From: Cyclobacteriaceae bacterium
GTDB lineage: Bacteria > Bacteroidota > Bacteroidia > Cytophagales > Cyclobacteriaceae
DNA length: 64,000 nt
Assembly: GCA_019638355.1 (NCBI GenBank)
Contig: JAHBTY010000004.1
Span: 434,001 to 498,000 of the forward strand
Direction of reading: 5' to 3'
Notes under the pieces: generated by a model
Databases searched by the model: none
What the model was told of the DNA's origin: nothing
What the model saw: the letters and a program-made list of their open reading frames with translations, nothing else
Position numbers and translations under genes: made by a program
Shown: positions 1-8,916 of the stretch, piece by piece
Numbering within the stretch: the stretch's first letter is position 1
Layout of the letters: every line of letters starts with the position of its first letter

Positions 1-152
1 TTAATGCTGAGTTGGATGGCCAGGCCGGAATTCAGGAACTTGCAGGCAATGCAACCTTATTGTATTACCTGAGCGATGAAGCGAAGGAAGGAAAGAATGC
101 GTTCCTTGAAAAACGTGAACCCGACTTCTCAAAATTTCCGAAGTTTCCATAA
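1..152 (+). CDS. menB: 1,4-dihydroxy-2-naphthoyl-CoA synthase, C-terminal end (partial)
   Basis: Only the last 49 codons are present, read from base 3 to the TAA at 150-152. The tail ([19 protein letters not shown] then a KFPKFP end) resembles the C-terminus of MenB, the crotonase-fold enzyme that closes the naphthoate ring of o-succinylbenzoyl-CoA in menaquinone synthesis. menE follows 11 bases later on the same strand, so the two are probably cotranscribed, and menC lies about 3 kb away. The assignment rests on this tail and on context; the catalytic part is outside the window. Confidence 0.85.
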   Translation, partial: NAELDGQAGIQELAGNATLLYYLSDEAKEGKNAFLEKREPDFSKFPKFP

Positions 153-163
153 TTCACAACACC

Positions 164-1237
164 ATGCCGTGGTTAAAGGAAAATGGTAAACATTATACGT
201 TTGATGAAATAAAAACCGGAGTGGCTGAATCTTCTTCAGCCATTCGCTTTTGTAATACATGGCTAAACGGGCAAGCTGATTTTGTTTTACAAACATCGGG
301 CTCAACCGGAACTCCCAAAAAAATAGCAGCTACCCGCGAACAATTAAAAGCAAGCGCTCGCATAACGGCAACATATCTTAAACTCGAACCTGAACAAACG
401 GCATTGGTTTGTTTGGATGTTTCGTTCGTAGCCGGATTAATGATGCTGGTACGTGCACTGGAGGTGGGTATGAATATAATTGTTACACCTCCCGAAGCAA
501 ATCCATTACAATCACTTGAACCAGCTATCAACGTTGACTTTGCTGCGTTTGTCCCCTATCAGATTGAGGCTATCTTAAAATCACCGCAACGAGAAAAATT
601 AAATACCATAAAGAATTTAATTATTGGTGGGGCACCGTTATCAGAACAAACCAAAGTTGCCTTGCAATCTTTCACCAATAACATGTATGCAACCTATGGC
701 ATGACGGAAACCCTCACACATATCGCACTACAAAAAATAAATGTGGCTACAGATAATACGTTTCAGGTTCTGCCTGGTTTTGATGTTGGAACAGATGTGC
801 GCGGTTGTCTTACCGTTAAAGCAATCCATTTGGGAAATGAAGTTATCATCACCAACGATCTGGTTGAGCTAATAAGCAAAAATCAATTTCTGTGGCTGGG
901 AAGAATTGATGGCGTAATCAATAGTGGTGGTGTAAAAATTATTCCTGAAAAAGTAGAAGGTCATGTTGCTTCCGTTTTTGAACAACTTCAATTACCCAAT
1001 CGTTTTTTTATTGCTGGTTTACCACACACTCAACTAGGCGAATTGGTAACGTTAATTATTGAGGGAACAATTACCAACAAACAGAGTGAGTCTTTAAAGC
1101 AGAAGCTGAACGAATCGCTATCACGCTACGAAATTCCAAAATCGATTTTTATAGTTGATAAGTTTATTGAAACCCGTTCCGGAAAAATTAACCGGCCTGA
1201 AATAGTACTTTCGTTGAAGGGAAAGTATGGAATATAG
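164..1237 (+). CDS. menE: o-succinylbenzoate--CoA ligase (MenE), short form
   Basis: This adenylate-forming enzyme activates o-succinylbenzoate to its CoA thioester, the substrate of MenB. The ATP-binding loop TSGSTGTPKK is at residues 44-53. A YATYGMTET motif lies mid-protein, LGRIDGVINSGG gives the hinge region, and a C-terminal SGKINR carries the expected catalytic lysine. At 357 residues it is shorter than the roughly 450-490 residues of many MenE proteins, mainly at the N-terminus, but all core motifs are present. The ATG at 164 lies 11 bases after menB. Confidence 0.93.
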   Translation: MPWLKENGKHYTFDEIKTGVAESSSAIRFCNTWLNGQADFVLQTSGSTGTPKKIAATREQLKASARITATYLKLEPEQTALVCLDVSFVAGLMMLVRALEVGMNIIVTPPEANPLQSLEPAINVDFAAFVPYQIEAILKSPQREKLNTIKNLIIGGAPLSEQTKVALQSFTNNMYATYGMTETLTHIALQKINVATDNTFQVLPGFDVGTDVRGCLTVKAIHLGNEVIITNDLVELISKNQFLWLGRIDGVINSGGVKIIPEKVEGHVASVFEQLQLPNRFFIAGLPHTQLGELVTLIIEGTITNKQSESLKQKLNESLSRYEIPKSIFIVDKFIETRSGKINRPEIVLSLKGKYGI

Positions 1238-1304
1238 GATATAGGGTGTAAACGTTCCTTAAATAGATAAATTCATTGATGCCTGAAGCCTGAATATTCA
1301 AGAA

Positions 1305-1859
1305 CTAATTCTTATACTCTAATTCTTCTCTTGCCTCTGCTGTCAATATTATGCTCATAATGTTGACTTTACCTGAGTCGCTAAATCCCAACTCTTTCCT
1401 TAATTCTTTTAGAAAATCATTACCTTGGTTTAATAAAAACATTTTATCATCAGTGTTAGTGACCAACTTTGATTCATATTCAATAAATTTTTTAATTAAA
1501 TTCTCACTACCCCAGTTCATGAGTCCTTTCTTAAACAACATAGTCTCGTCAAGTGCTTTATTTGAAAGTCCTCCCTTACCCTTTTTAATCTGTATTAACA
1601 TTTCAAAATAGGCGTTATAAAAATGTTCACATACCTTTTGCTTTTCTTTTAAAATATGAAGTTGATATTCTCTTTCTCTTCCTCTTTTGTTATTGATATT
1701 AACTGTCAAGACTGATGTAAATGCGGCAACCACAACAGCCACTATGCCAAATATTGAAATCTTCAAGTTTATTTCGTCAACGTAGAGTATTCCCCATATT
1801 GACAATGAAACCAAGATTCCAATTAGAATTAACAACCAAATTCTAGCAAATATGTCCAT
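1305..1859 (-). CDS. hypothetical two-helix membrane protein
   Basis: A 184-residue protein of unknown family. Two hydrophobic segments (about residues 7-26 and 33-53) are followed by a basic patch (NNKRGREREYQ) and a mostly helical, charged soluble domain. The predicted topology is a hairpin membrane anchor with a cytoplasmic C-terminal domain. Codons are clearly richer in A+T than in the flanking men genes, which suggests recent acquisition or a fast-evolving accessory gene. It is convergent with menE and is not obviously part of an operon. No catalytic motif was recognised. Confidence 0.7.
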   Translation of the reverse strand: MDIFARIWLLILIGILVSLSIWGILYVDEINLKISIFGIVAVVVAAFTSVLTVNINNKRGREREYQLHILKEKQKVCEHFYNAYFEMLIQIKKGKGGLSNKALDETMLFKKGLMNWGSENLIKKFIEYESKLVTNTDDKMFLLNQGNDFLKELRKELGFSDSGKVNIMSIILTAEAREELEYKN

Positions 1860-1931
1860 CTATTAAATTTATTCCGAAATAGTCAATTAATTCCGCTTAG
1901 CTTCATTAAGTCTTAATCCAAAAACCTTCCA

Positions 1932-1964
1932 CCCGCCTCTCCTAAAATAAAAGGAAAGGACGGG
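1932..1964 (-). terminator. hairpin after the LexA-like repressor gene
   Basis: Arms CCCGCCTCTCCT (1932-1943) and AGGAAAGGACGGG (1952-1964) pair over about 12 bases, with one G-U pair and one bulge, around an 8-base AT loop. On the minus strand it lies just past the stop codon of the repressor gene, with a short T-rich stretch some bases downstream. It may act as a terminator, but the U-tract is weak. Confidence 0.4.
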
Positions 1965-1983
1965 CAAAGTAAACCGCTAAGTT

Positions 1984-2763
1984 TTATTTCTTTGTTTTTA
2001 GATCGAGGATTTCTTTTTGCAGATCAAGCATAACACTGGCTAGTTGATCTACTGTTACTTCTTGCTTTTCGGCAACATCCGGAAATTGTACACTGATATA
2101 GGCCTTTGCCGCCCACGCCTCCAATACATCTTCACCTCGTAATTGATAGGGAGCATACTGTCGGTTGTCTGAAACCAAAAACAGACTACCGTTCTCATCC
2201 AAGTAATTGAATACGCGTTTATACACAATTCCCTCGCGCTCGGTTACCAGAATATAAGTCTTACCGTTTTTGATGTGTTTAAGGTTTTCCACATACTCGC
2301 CAACTACAATAGAACCAGGCATCAACGGTAACATAGAGTCACCACTGATCTCGAATGCCCGATAAGTTCCCTGTTTCAAATTCGGCAAACTGAAAAGCGG
2401 AAGTTCTTTCACATACTCCATATCGGCATAGCCATTTAAGTATCCGGCTGCAGCCTTCATAGGTACAAATTCGATATTGTGTTTTTGTTCTGCATCAACC
2501 GTCACTACCAAAACATCCTTACCTCTTTCGTATGACTTTACGACCGGCTCAGCCCCAGACGAAAAATCCTGTCCGATCAATTGATCAACCGACATAGAAA
2601 AAATCTCGGCCATCTTTTGCATGAGTTCGAGCCTCGGCTCTGCCCGCCCCTCCTCATATGCACCCACCAGCGAGCGTTTAATGCCGAGCTTTTGTGCAAA
2701 CTGATCTTGCGTAAGCGACAACCGCCTGCGCAGAATGCGAATGTTTTCATTCAGTTTAACCAT
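1984..2763 (-). CDS. LexA-like repressor: XRE helix-turn-helix plus S24 autoprotease domain
   Basis: A 259-residue regulator. Residues 5-65 form a Cro/CI-type helix-turn-helix (RRRLSLTQDQFAQKLGIKRS). Residues about 95-215 are an S24 (LexA/CI/UmuD) domain. The putative catalytic Ser143 is in ISGDSMLP, Lys182 is in IVYKRV, and an Ala106-Gly107 pair in KAAAGY matches the position of the self-cleavage site. By family knowledge such proteins bind operators as dimers and are inactivated by RecA-stimulated self-cleavage or by ligands. The small gene immediately upstream (4-base gap) is probably cotranscribed, and palindromic GCTAA elements upstream of that pair are candidate operators. The target genes are unknown. 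Confidence 0.87.
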   Translation of the reverse strand: MVKLNENIRILRRRLSLTQDQFAQKLGIKRSLVGAYEEGRAEPRLELMQKMAEIFSMSVDQLIGQDFSSGAEPVVKSYERGKDVLVVTVDAEQKHNIEFVPMKAAAGYLNGYADMEYVKELPLFSLPNLKQGTYRAFEISGDSMLPLMPGSIVVGEYVENLKHIKNGKTYILVTEREGIVYKRVFNYLDENGSLFLVSDNRQYAPYQLRGEDVLEAWAAKAYISVQFPDVAEKQEVTVDQLASVMLDLQKEILDLKTKK

Positions 2764-2767
2764 ATAC

Positions 2768-3025
2768 TTATCGTTTAAAGATTAAAATGCGACCTGAATT
2801 TGCCTTCCTATTGCCTAGTGAAAATAGATTGCGTTGAAAATATCTTTCGGAGTTATCGAAAGCGGCAATGTGCCGGTTGATTTTAGAAAGGATCTCACTC
2901 ACGGCAGTCTGAGGTTCGGCCAACAGGTAGCCGTAATAGCCACCATCATTCCCGGTACTGAAATTGACCTGAAACCTGCCTGATTGTAGTTTCTTAGTCT
3001 CTATTTTTAGCTTGAAATCGCTCAT
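2768..3025 (-). CDS. small hypothetical protein upstream of the LexA-like repressor
   Basis: An 85-residue soluble protein with a lysine-rich start, a glycine/tyrosine-rich centre (STGNDGGYYGYLL) and a basic C-terminus. It has no signal peptide or membrane helix, and its family was not recognised. The stop codon lies 4 bases before the repressor start, so the two probably form one transcript and may work together, for example as repressor and modulator. The ATG at 3025 sits just downstream of the repeated TTAGC/GCTAA elements. Confidence 0.6.
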   Translation of the reverse strand: MSDFKLKIETKKLQSGRFQVNFSTGNDGGYYGYLLAEPQTAVSEILSKINRHIAAFDNSERYFQRNLFSLGNRKANSGRILIFKR

Positions 3026-3027
3026 TG

Positions 3028-3085
3028 GCTAATAATTTTAGCTAAATAACATGACTTAACTAAGATTAGCAAGAAATAAAGCTAA
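3028..3085. promoter_or_regulatory. repeated GCTAA/TTAGC elements, candidate operator
   Basis: Within 58 bases upstream of the 85-residue gene are GCTAA at 3028-3032, a perfect 10-base palindrome TTTAGCTAAA at 3037-3046, and an inverted pair TTAGC (3066-3070) / GCTAA (3081-3085) with a 10-base spacer. Dimeric LexA-like repressors commonly bind such half-sites, and the downstream operon encodes one. Autoregulation is therefore likely but is inferred only from position and symmetry. Confidence 0.45.
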
Positions 3086-3095
3086 AAAAATTAGT

Positions 3096-4193
3096 TTATT
3101 GTTCTGAAGATTGAAAATCCACCCAATCAAGGGTGTTATCATAAATCAGCGTTCCCCGCTCCACCACTAACACCCCCTCCACATTATTACTGTAAATCAT
3201 ACCCGTACCTAACCCTTGCGGGATTGTAACCGGGTAATTGGCGGTAAACTGGGCAATGGCATTTAACCCAATGTTGCTTTCGAGGGCCGAGGTTATCCAC
3301 CAACCGCAGTTTGTCTTTTCGGCCAGTTCAATCCATTCGGCACAGGAAGCTAAACCGCCATGTAGTGTTGGTTTTAATATGACGTATGCTGGCTTGATAC
3401 GATTCAGGAGATCAAGCTTATTTTGTTTACCCGCTACGCCAATCAATTCTTCATCCAATGCAATGGGTATGGGTGATTTTTGGCACAACTCGGGTAGAAA
3501 TTCCTGACCAGGTTTCAGTGGCTGTTCAATGGAATGAATGTCGAACCGAGCCAACCGGTTGAGCTTATCCAGAGCCTCTTCGGGTTTAAATGCACCGTTG
3601 GCATCTAATCTTATGGTAATGTTTTCGCGAAAGTATTTTCTGCGGATGTATTGCAACACATCGCACTCCTTTTCAAAATCGTGACTCCCGACTTTTAACT
3701 TTAGACAGGTAAAACCATCGCGGATCTTAATCTCGATTTGCTGCAACATAAAATCTAATCCGCCCATCCAGATTAATCCGTTAATCGGAATAGGTGTTCC
3801 GGTTGTAAACGAGTTTTTGAAGATGAGTTTCGCACCGCCATTTACCAGATCAAGCAAGGCCGTTTCCAACGCAAACAATATAGACGAACTCAGTTGCTGA
3901 TCCCGAAGATGCTGCTGAATCCACGCGCTGACTTCAGTAAGGTCAGCTTTTGTTGGCGCATTCAATTGCTGTTGATTGATGTGCGTAATCAAAGTATTCA
4001 AGCGTTCCTCAAAATCGGGCGTTAACTCCGGACTCAATCCCGGTAACGGCCCGCACTCTCCTATACCAACCACACCCGATGCCGTATCGGTTAACCGCAG
4101 AAACCAGGAAGTTTTATCTTTCATGGCACCGCGTGAGGTGCGTGCATTGAATGAGAATTCAAAAATCTGCTTTTTTAGTTCAACCGCTAACAT
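3096..4193 (-). CDS. menC: o-succinylbenzoate synthase
   Basis: An enolase-superfamily dehydratase that converts SHCHC to o-succinylbenzoate, the substrate of MenE. At 365 residues it has the usual size. The superfamily catalytic set is visible: KLK motif Lys165/Lys167, metal ligands Asp197 (RLDANG), Glu223 (SIEQPL) and Asp247 (ALDEEL), and the general base Lys274 (ILKPTLHGG). It is on the opposite strand from menE and about 1.9 kb away, with the AT-rich accessory genes between them. It diverges from queA across a short region of imperfect repeats. Confidence 0.93.
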   Translation of the reverse strand: MLAVELKKQIFEFSFNARTSRGAMKDKTSWFLRLTDTASGVVGIGECGPLPGLSPELTPDFEERLNTLITHINQQQLNAPTKADLTEVSAWIQQHLRDQQLSSSILFALETALLDLVNGGAKLIFKNSFTTGTPIPINGLIWMGGLDFMLQQIEIKIRDGFTCLKLKVGSHDFEKECDVLQYIRRKYFRENITIRLDANGAFKPEEALDKLNRLARFDIHSIEQPLKPGQEFLPELCQKSPIPIALDEELIGVAGKQNKLDLLNRIKPAYVILKPTLHGGLASCAEWIELAEKTNCGWWITSALESNIGLNAIAQFTANYPVTIPQGLGTGMIYSNNVEGVLVVERGTLIYDNTLDWVDFQSSEQ

Positions 4194-4221
4194 GCGAATT
4201 AGTATTGAAAAGAAATGATGA

Positions 4222-4300
4222 AAACCAATTTAACCAGGACAAAAGAAATGATAAAAATCAGATTAATCAGAATAAGGGTTAAATCAAATTAATCAGAACA
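4222..4300. repeat. three imperfect 20-base direct repeats between menC and queA
   Basis: Units start at 4222 (AAACCAATTTAACCAGGACA), 4255 (AAATCAGATTAATCAGAATA) and 4281 (AAATCAAATTAATCAGAACA). The second and third differ at two positions; the first differs more. They lie in the divergent intergenic region between menC and queA. They could be a regulator-binding array or merely a local duplication. Confidence 0.5.
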
Positions 4301-4325
4301 ATCATAGTTAACTTTACCCTTGATT

Positions 4326-5525
4326 ATGTCGAACAAAATAATTTCAATTCAAGATTATACCTACGAGTTACCAGACGATCGGATTGCTCGGTTTCCATTG
4401 CCCCAACGCGACCAGTCTAAACTGCTGGTTTACCGGGAAGGGAGCATTAAGCACGATCAATTCACTAATCTGGTTGCACACGTACCATCAAAAAGTACTT
4501 TGTTCTTTAATAACACGCGCGTAATACCAGCTCGATTGCGATTTAAAAAAGGCACCGGTGCTACAATTGAAATCTTTCTGTTACATCCTGTTGCACCATC
4601 GGCTATTGTACAACAAGCTATGGAAGCAACCGGTAGCTGCCAATGGCAATGTACCATTGGTAACCTGAAGCGTTGGCCGGATGATAAACCTCTTCTATTC
4701 AGCCATCCTGACTTTCAACTTAGCGCACGACTAATAAACCGGGCCGAGGGCTTAGTGGAATTTAGTTGGAACACCACACATACATTTGCCGAAGTAGTTA
4801 CCCTTTGCGGGGATGTGCCCCTGCCACCTTACTTAAACCGGGCTTCGGAAGAAACCGATAAAGAATCTTACCAAACTGTTTACTCCCGGCATGATGGAGC
4901 CGTTGCTGCGCCAACCGCTGGACTTCACTTTACCGAAGCTGTTTTGAATCAGTTAGAAGGAGTTGGAATTAAAAAGGAATACTTAACCCTACACGTAAGT
5001 GCTGGAACATTTCAACCGGTAAAAACCGATAACGCTTTGGAACACACCATGCACCAGGAGCAAGTTGTTGTTACCAAAAGTAATATAGAGGCCATGCTCA
5101 ACAGCAATTTTTCGGTTGCGGTTGGCACAACCTCAGTTCGCACCATGGAAAGTTTGTATTGGTTCGGGGTGAAATTGATGAAGGATTCTGAAAGTGCTTT
5201 TCAAATTGGTCAACGCGATGCCTACACACTTGCTCCCGATATTTCAAAACATGAGGCTTTAACCGGGGTACTTGATTACATGAACCGAAAAGGATTAGAT
5301 ACCCTTATTGGCGAGACTTCCATTTACATAGTACCCGGTTATAGGTTTAAAACTGTAAATGCCTTGATTACCAATTTTCACCAACCAGGCTCCACCCTTA
5401 TATTGTTAATTGCAGCATTTACCGGAGAAGATTGGAAATTAATCTATCAAGCAGCCCTCGACAATCAATATCGCTTCCTCAGCTATGGCGACAGTTCTTT
5501 GTTGTTTTCAAAAAACACGGACTAA
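4326..5525 (+). CDS. queA: S-adenosylmethionine:tRNA ribosyltransferase-isomerase
   Basis: QueA transfers and isomerises the ribosyl group of SAM onto preQ1-modified tRNA to make epoxyqueuosine at the wobble position. The family signatures are present: ELPDDRIARFPLPQRDQSKLLV at the start, VAAPTAGLHFT in the centre, HVSAGTFQPV, and a C-terminal ITNFHQPGSTL. At 399 residues it is slightly longer than the roughly 350 of E. coli QueA. The ATG at 4326 is preferred to an in-frame TTG at 4320. No other queuosine gene lies next to it. Confidence 0.94.
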   Translation: MSNKIISIQDYTYELPDDRIARFPLPQRDQSKLLVYREGSIKHDQFTNLVAHVPSKSTLFFNNTRVIPARLRFKKGTGATIEIFLLHPVAPSAIVQQAMEATGSCQWQCTIGNLKRWPDDKPLLFSHPDFQLSARLINRAEGLVEFSWNTTHTFAEVVTLCGDVPLPPYLNRASEETDKESYQTVYSRHDGAVAAPTAGLHFTEAVLNQLEGVGIKKEYLTLHVSAGTFQPVKTDNALEHTMHQEQVVVTKSNIEAMLNSNFSVAVGTTSVRTMESLYWFGVKLMKDSESAFQIGQRDAYTLAPDISKHEALTGVLDYMNRKGLDTLIGETSIYIVPGYRFKTVNALITNFHQPGSTLILLIAAFTGEDWKLIYQAALDNQYRFLSYGDSSLLFSKNTD

Positions 5526-5715
5526 CCTGCTTACCATACCGGCACATGTAGTAATTCATGCTGTTGGTAAAATTATCGGTAGAATGCTATTGCTATAAGT
5601 ACTTTCCTTACATCAATAGCTTATAAATCAGTTGGTAACGAAAAACAAATCAACTGTTAATTGAATAGGATTTTTCGATGAATTGTGCAAAATTTAAAGG
5701 TTAAACTCCACCCTT

Positions 5716-8700
5716 ATGCTCCATCGGCTATGGAAAGCACTTGATGTTGAACCTGAAGAAACCGGCCCGGTATCGCTGCTGCTTATAATGAGTTTTTTGA
5801 TGGGACTCTTTCTAGCAACGGTAGCGGTAGCATCCCAAACCTTATTTCTTGCACATTTCGATGAACGCACCGACCTTCCTATAGCATTGGCTATATCCGG
5901 TGGACTCGGTATTTTAATAACCCTACTTTATAATTTTCTACAGGGCCGGATACCATTCACGGCCCTCGCTGTTTTTAATCTCTTCTTAATTATTGTTTTT
6001 ACTGCTTTTATTGAATTTGGCGAAACGTATGTGGAAGACACCAACCAGCTTTTCTATTTTGGTTTTACATTAATATTACCCTTTACTTTTGTTACCCAAC
6101 TTGTGTTTTGGGGATCGTTTAACCGCATGTTTAACGTGCGCGACTCCAAGCGCCTGATAGGCAGTGTGGATGTAGGTACGGACATTGCCGCCATTATTGC
6201 ATTCTTTTCCATTCCCATTTTATTAGGTGCTGGGTTTACACCCGAATCGCTTTATTCAATAGGCCTTGTAAGTATCGTGGGCTTTCTGGTTTTATTCCTG
6301 CTCTTATCCAACAAATATCTGCGTGTTGGTAAAACGGCAATCAAAAGCGAATCAGAAATTAAAAAACTTACAATAGGGCAGTTTTTGGGAAATAAATACA
6401 TCGTTACGCTTTCACTTTTCATCGTAGTTTCATTAGTGGCCTTGCGATTTGTGGATTATGCATTTTTTAATGCCACCACTATTCAATATACCAATGAAGC
6501 CGGTAAAATGGATGATCAGCAAGTGGCCACGTTCCTCAGCTTCTTTGAGGCAACGGTGGTTATATTCAGTTTCTTGTTCACCACATTTGTTACCGATCGC
6601 ATCAATCAGGATTACGGCCTGCGCGTTTCCTTGCTTATCAACCCAATTGTTTTAATAATATTTACAGGCGCTGCTATAGCGTTAGGCTCTGTTTTTGGGT
6701 ACGATCTTACCACGGGTGAAAAAAATACAATTGCCTTTTTCTTTATAGCGGTAGCAATGAGTAAACTATTTATTAACTCGTTGCGCGAAGCACTGGATGA
6801 ACCCACATTTAAATTCTATTATGTGCCGCTTGACCGTGCAACCAGTATTGATACCCAAACAAAAATTGAAGGCACCATTACTGCTTTGGCAAGTGCTATA
6901 GCCGGGGGAATTATCGTATTGATTAATTCGTTCGATATTTTTACTGTTTTCTCGATTACACTCTTTACAATTCCCGTGCTGCTATGCTGGTATTGGATTA
7001 GTAACCGGATGTACAAAGGGTATCGCGATACACTGCAGAGTTCGCTTGTAAAAAACAAGACAGCCGTTAAGAAAAACCTGGTAAAAGAATACACACTCGA
7101 TAGTGTGCTGGAAAAAGAAGTGCGCAGCACAGCCGAAGAAAAAATCATTTACGGACTAAAGTTGATGGAGAAACTCGAGCCGGCCCTCTTTGAAGTATCC
7201 CTCCTGCAATTAGCCGATAGTCCTTCTAAAAAAGTATCGCAATTTGCCCGCAAAAAAATTGATGAACTTGGAATTCTTTCTGGCGATAATGAAATCAAAG
7301 GTCTTGCTTCGCAAGCAGCAGGCATGGCCGAAGACAGCGACCTGCTTTCTATTCCTGTAGAAAAACTGATGAAGTTAAGCAAGTCGGTAAAACAAACCGA
7401 TCGCCTACTTGCTGCCAAGTTAATGCGCAAACTTACCAACCAAAAAACAATCTTCATCTTGCTGGAACTGATGCGCGATGCCGACCCGAAAGTTCGTACC
7501 GAAGCATTACTCACAGCGCGCAAAGTGAAGCGGCCTGAAACCTGGAATGTATTAATTGAATTACTCGCCTCACCGCGCTATGCACACCAGGCCGCAGCAG
7601 CATTAAAAGAAGCAGGCCAGGCAGCCTTACCCGTTTTAGAAACAGCCTTTCATAAATCGGGGCAAAACGACCAGGTAATGCTGAAGGTAATCCAGATTAT
7701 GGGCCACATTCCGGGCCGGGAAAGCTTAGAACTACTTTGGAAAAAAATAGATTACCCCGATAAGCGCGTGGTAAAACAAATTCTGTATTCGTTGCGATAT
7801 ATCAACTACCGCGCTACCGGCCGCGAAGTATTGGCTGTAAAAGATTTGCTGGATACCGAAATGAGTAAAACATTATGGAATCTGGCTGCATTGCATGAAT
7901 TACCCGATGAACCCATTTATAAATACCTGCGCGAAGCCTTGCGCGAAGAAGTACGCGATAACTACGACCATCTTAGTTTACTCCTGTCTTTATTATACGA
8001 TCAGGAATCCATCCAACTAGTTAAGGAGAATATTGAATTGGGTACACCCGATAGCGTACAGTATGCACTTGAACTATTGGATTTATTTGTTGATCAGGAT
8101 TTAAAGCCCAAACTCATTCCATTACTGGATGACTCTTCCACTCCTAAAAAGTTAGAGAATCTGCAAACCTTCTTCCCACGCGAAAGTTACAACCCCATAC
8201 AGGTAATTAACTACATCTTAAATCGCGACTTTAATTATAACAACCGGTGGACAAAAGTATGTGCGGTGCACGCCTGCGCCTACATTCCCAACTTTCGCGT
8301 AAGCCGGGGGTTAATCAGCCAAATGTTTAACAACGATAAACTACTACAGGAAACAACAGCCTGGGTAATTTATAATAAAGATCGAGCCGCCTACCAATCT
8401 ATATCCGAACGGCTTCCATACAAAGACAAGAAATTTCTGGACTCTTCAATAGAAAGTAACCAACTGTTAGACGGGCTGGATGACGGCTTCTTTCTGTATA
8501 TCGAAATGATTATGCTCATCAAATCGATACCCGCATTCTACCACATTCAGGGAAAAGTACTAAGCGACCTGGCCGATAAAATCCAACCCATAACCTTAAA
8601 GGCACATGAAAAGCTCAACATTCCGCAAACAGAAGAAATGCCCATATTAATTATGGCACACGGAAAAGCGCAATTAACCAACCAGGGGCAACCGGTTATG

Positions 8701-8904
8701 CAACTAAGTCCCGGCAGTGTGTATGGCGACCTTTTTCAGGAGGGCCCCACGCCTGCAGTAAGCGAAGTAATTGCAAGCGAACGAAGTGTACTTTTTAAAA
8801 TAAGCTTGATTGACTTCTACTTTGTTTTAGCCAACCATCACGAACTGGCCCAGGGCCTTATTCACAACATTACCGAACAACCCGAAAAACAACCAGCAAA
8901 CTAA
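5716..8904 (+). CDS. nucleotide-transporter (NTT/ADP-ATP translocase)-like membrane protein with HEAT repeats and CRP-like domain
   Basis: A 1062-residue fusion. Residues about 15-435 hold roughly a dozen hydrophobic helices like the NTT/TLC nucleotide transporter family of plastids and obligate intracellular bacteria. Residues about 465-850 are helical repeats of HEAT type (for example LMRDADPKVRTEALLTARKV). Residues about 945-1055 resemble a cyclic-nucleotide-binding (CRP-like) domain, with the turn SPGSVYGDL near residue 1000. The arginine that contacts the cyclic phosphate in canonical sites is not evident after that turn, where the sequence reads FQEGPTPAVSEV. This is the first gene of a six-gene run; the next starts 12 bases later. 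Whether it transports nucleotides or is a membrane receptor cannot be told from sequence. Confidence 0.82.
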   Translation: MLHRLWKALDVEPEETGPVSLLLIMSFLMGLFLATVAVASQTLFLAHFDERTDLPIALAISGGLGILITLLYNFLQGRIPFTALAVFNLFLIIVFTAFIEFGETYVEDTNQLFYFGFTLILPFTFVTQLVFWGSFNRMFNVRDSKRLIGSVDVGTDIAAIIAFFSIPILLGAGFTPESLYSIGLVSIVGFLVLFLLLSNKYLRVGKTAIKSESEIKKLTIGQFLGNKYIVTLSLFIVVSLVALRFVDYAFFNATTIQYTNEAGKMDDQQVATFLSFFEATVVIFSFLFTTFVTDRINQDYGLRVSLLINPIVLIIFTGAAIALGSVFGYDLTTGEKNTIAFFFIAVAMSKLFINSLREALDEPTFKFYYVPLDRATSIDTQTKIEGTITALASAIAGGIIVLINSFDIFTVFSITLFTIPVLLCWYWISNRMYKGYRDTLQSSLVKNKTAVKKNLVKEYTLDSVLEKEVRSTAEEKIIYGLKLMEKLEPALFEVSLLQLADSPSKKVSQFARKKIDELGILSGDNEIKGLASQAAGMAEDSDLLSIPVEKLMKLSKSVKQTDRLLAAKLMRKLTNQKTIFILLELMRDADPKVRTEALLTARKVKRPETWNVLIELLASPRYAHQAAAALKEAGQAALPVLETAFHKSGQNDQVMLKVIQIMGHIPGRESLELLWKKIDYPDKRVVKQILYSLRYINYRATGREVLAVKDLLDTEMSKTLWNLAALHELPDEPIYKYLREALREEVRDNYDHLSLLLSLLYDQESIQLVKENIELGTPDSVQYALELLDLFVDQDLKPKLIPLLDDSSTPKKLENLQTFFPRESYNPIQVINYILNRDFNYNNRWTKVCAVHACAYIPNFRVSRGLISQMFNNDKLLQETTAWVIYNKDRAAYQSISERLPYKDKKFLDSSIESNQLLDGLDDGFFLYIEMIMLIKSIPAFYHIQGKVLSDLADKIQPITLKAHEKLNIPQTEEMPILIMAHGKAQLTNQGQPVMQLSPGSVYGDLFQEGPTPAVSEVIASERSVLFKISLIDFYFVLANHHELAQGLIHNITEQPEKQPAN

Positions 8905-8916
8905 ATTTTTTAAACA

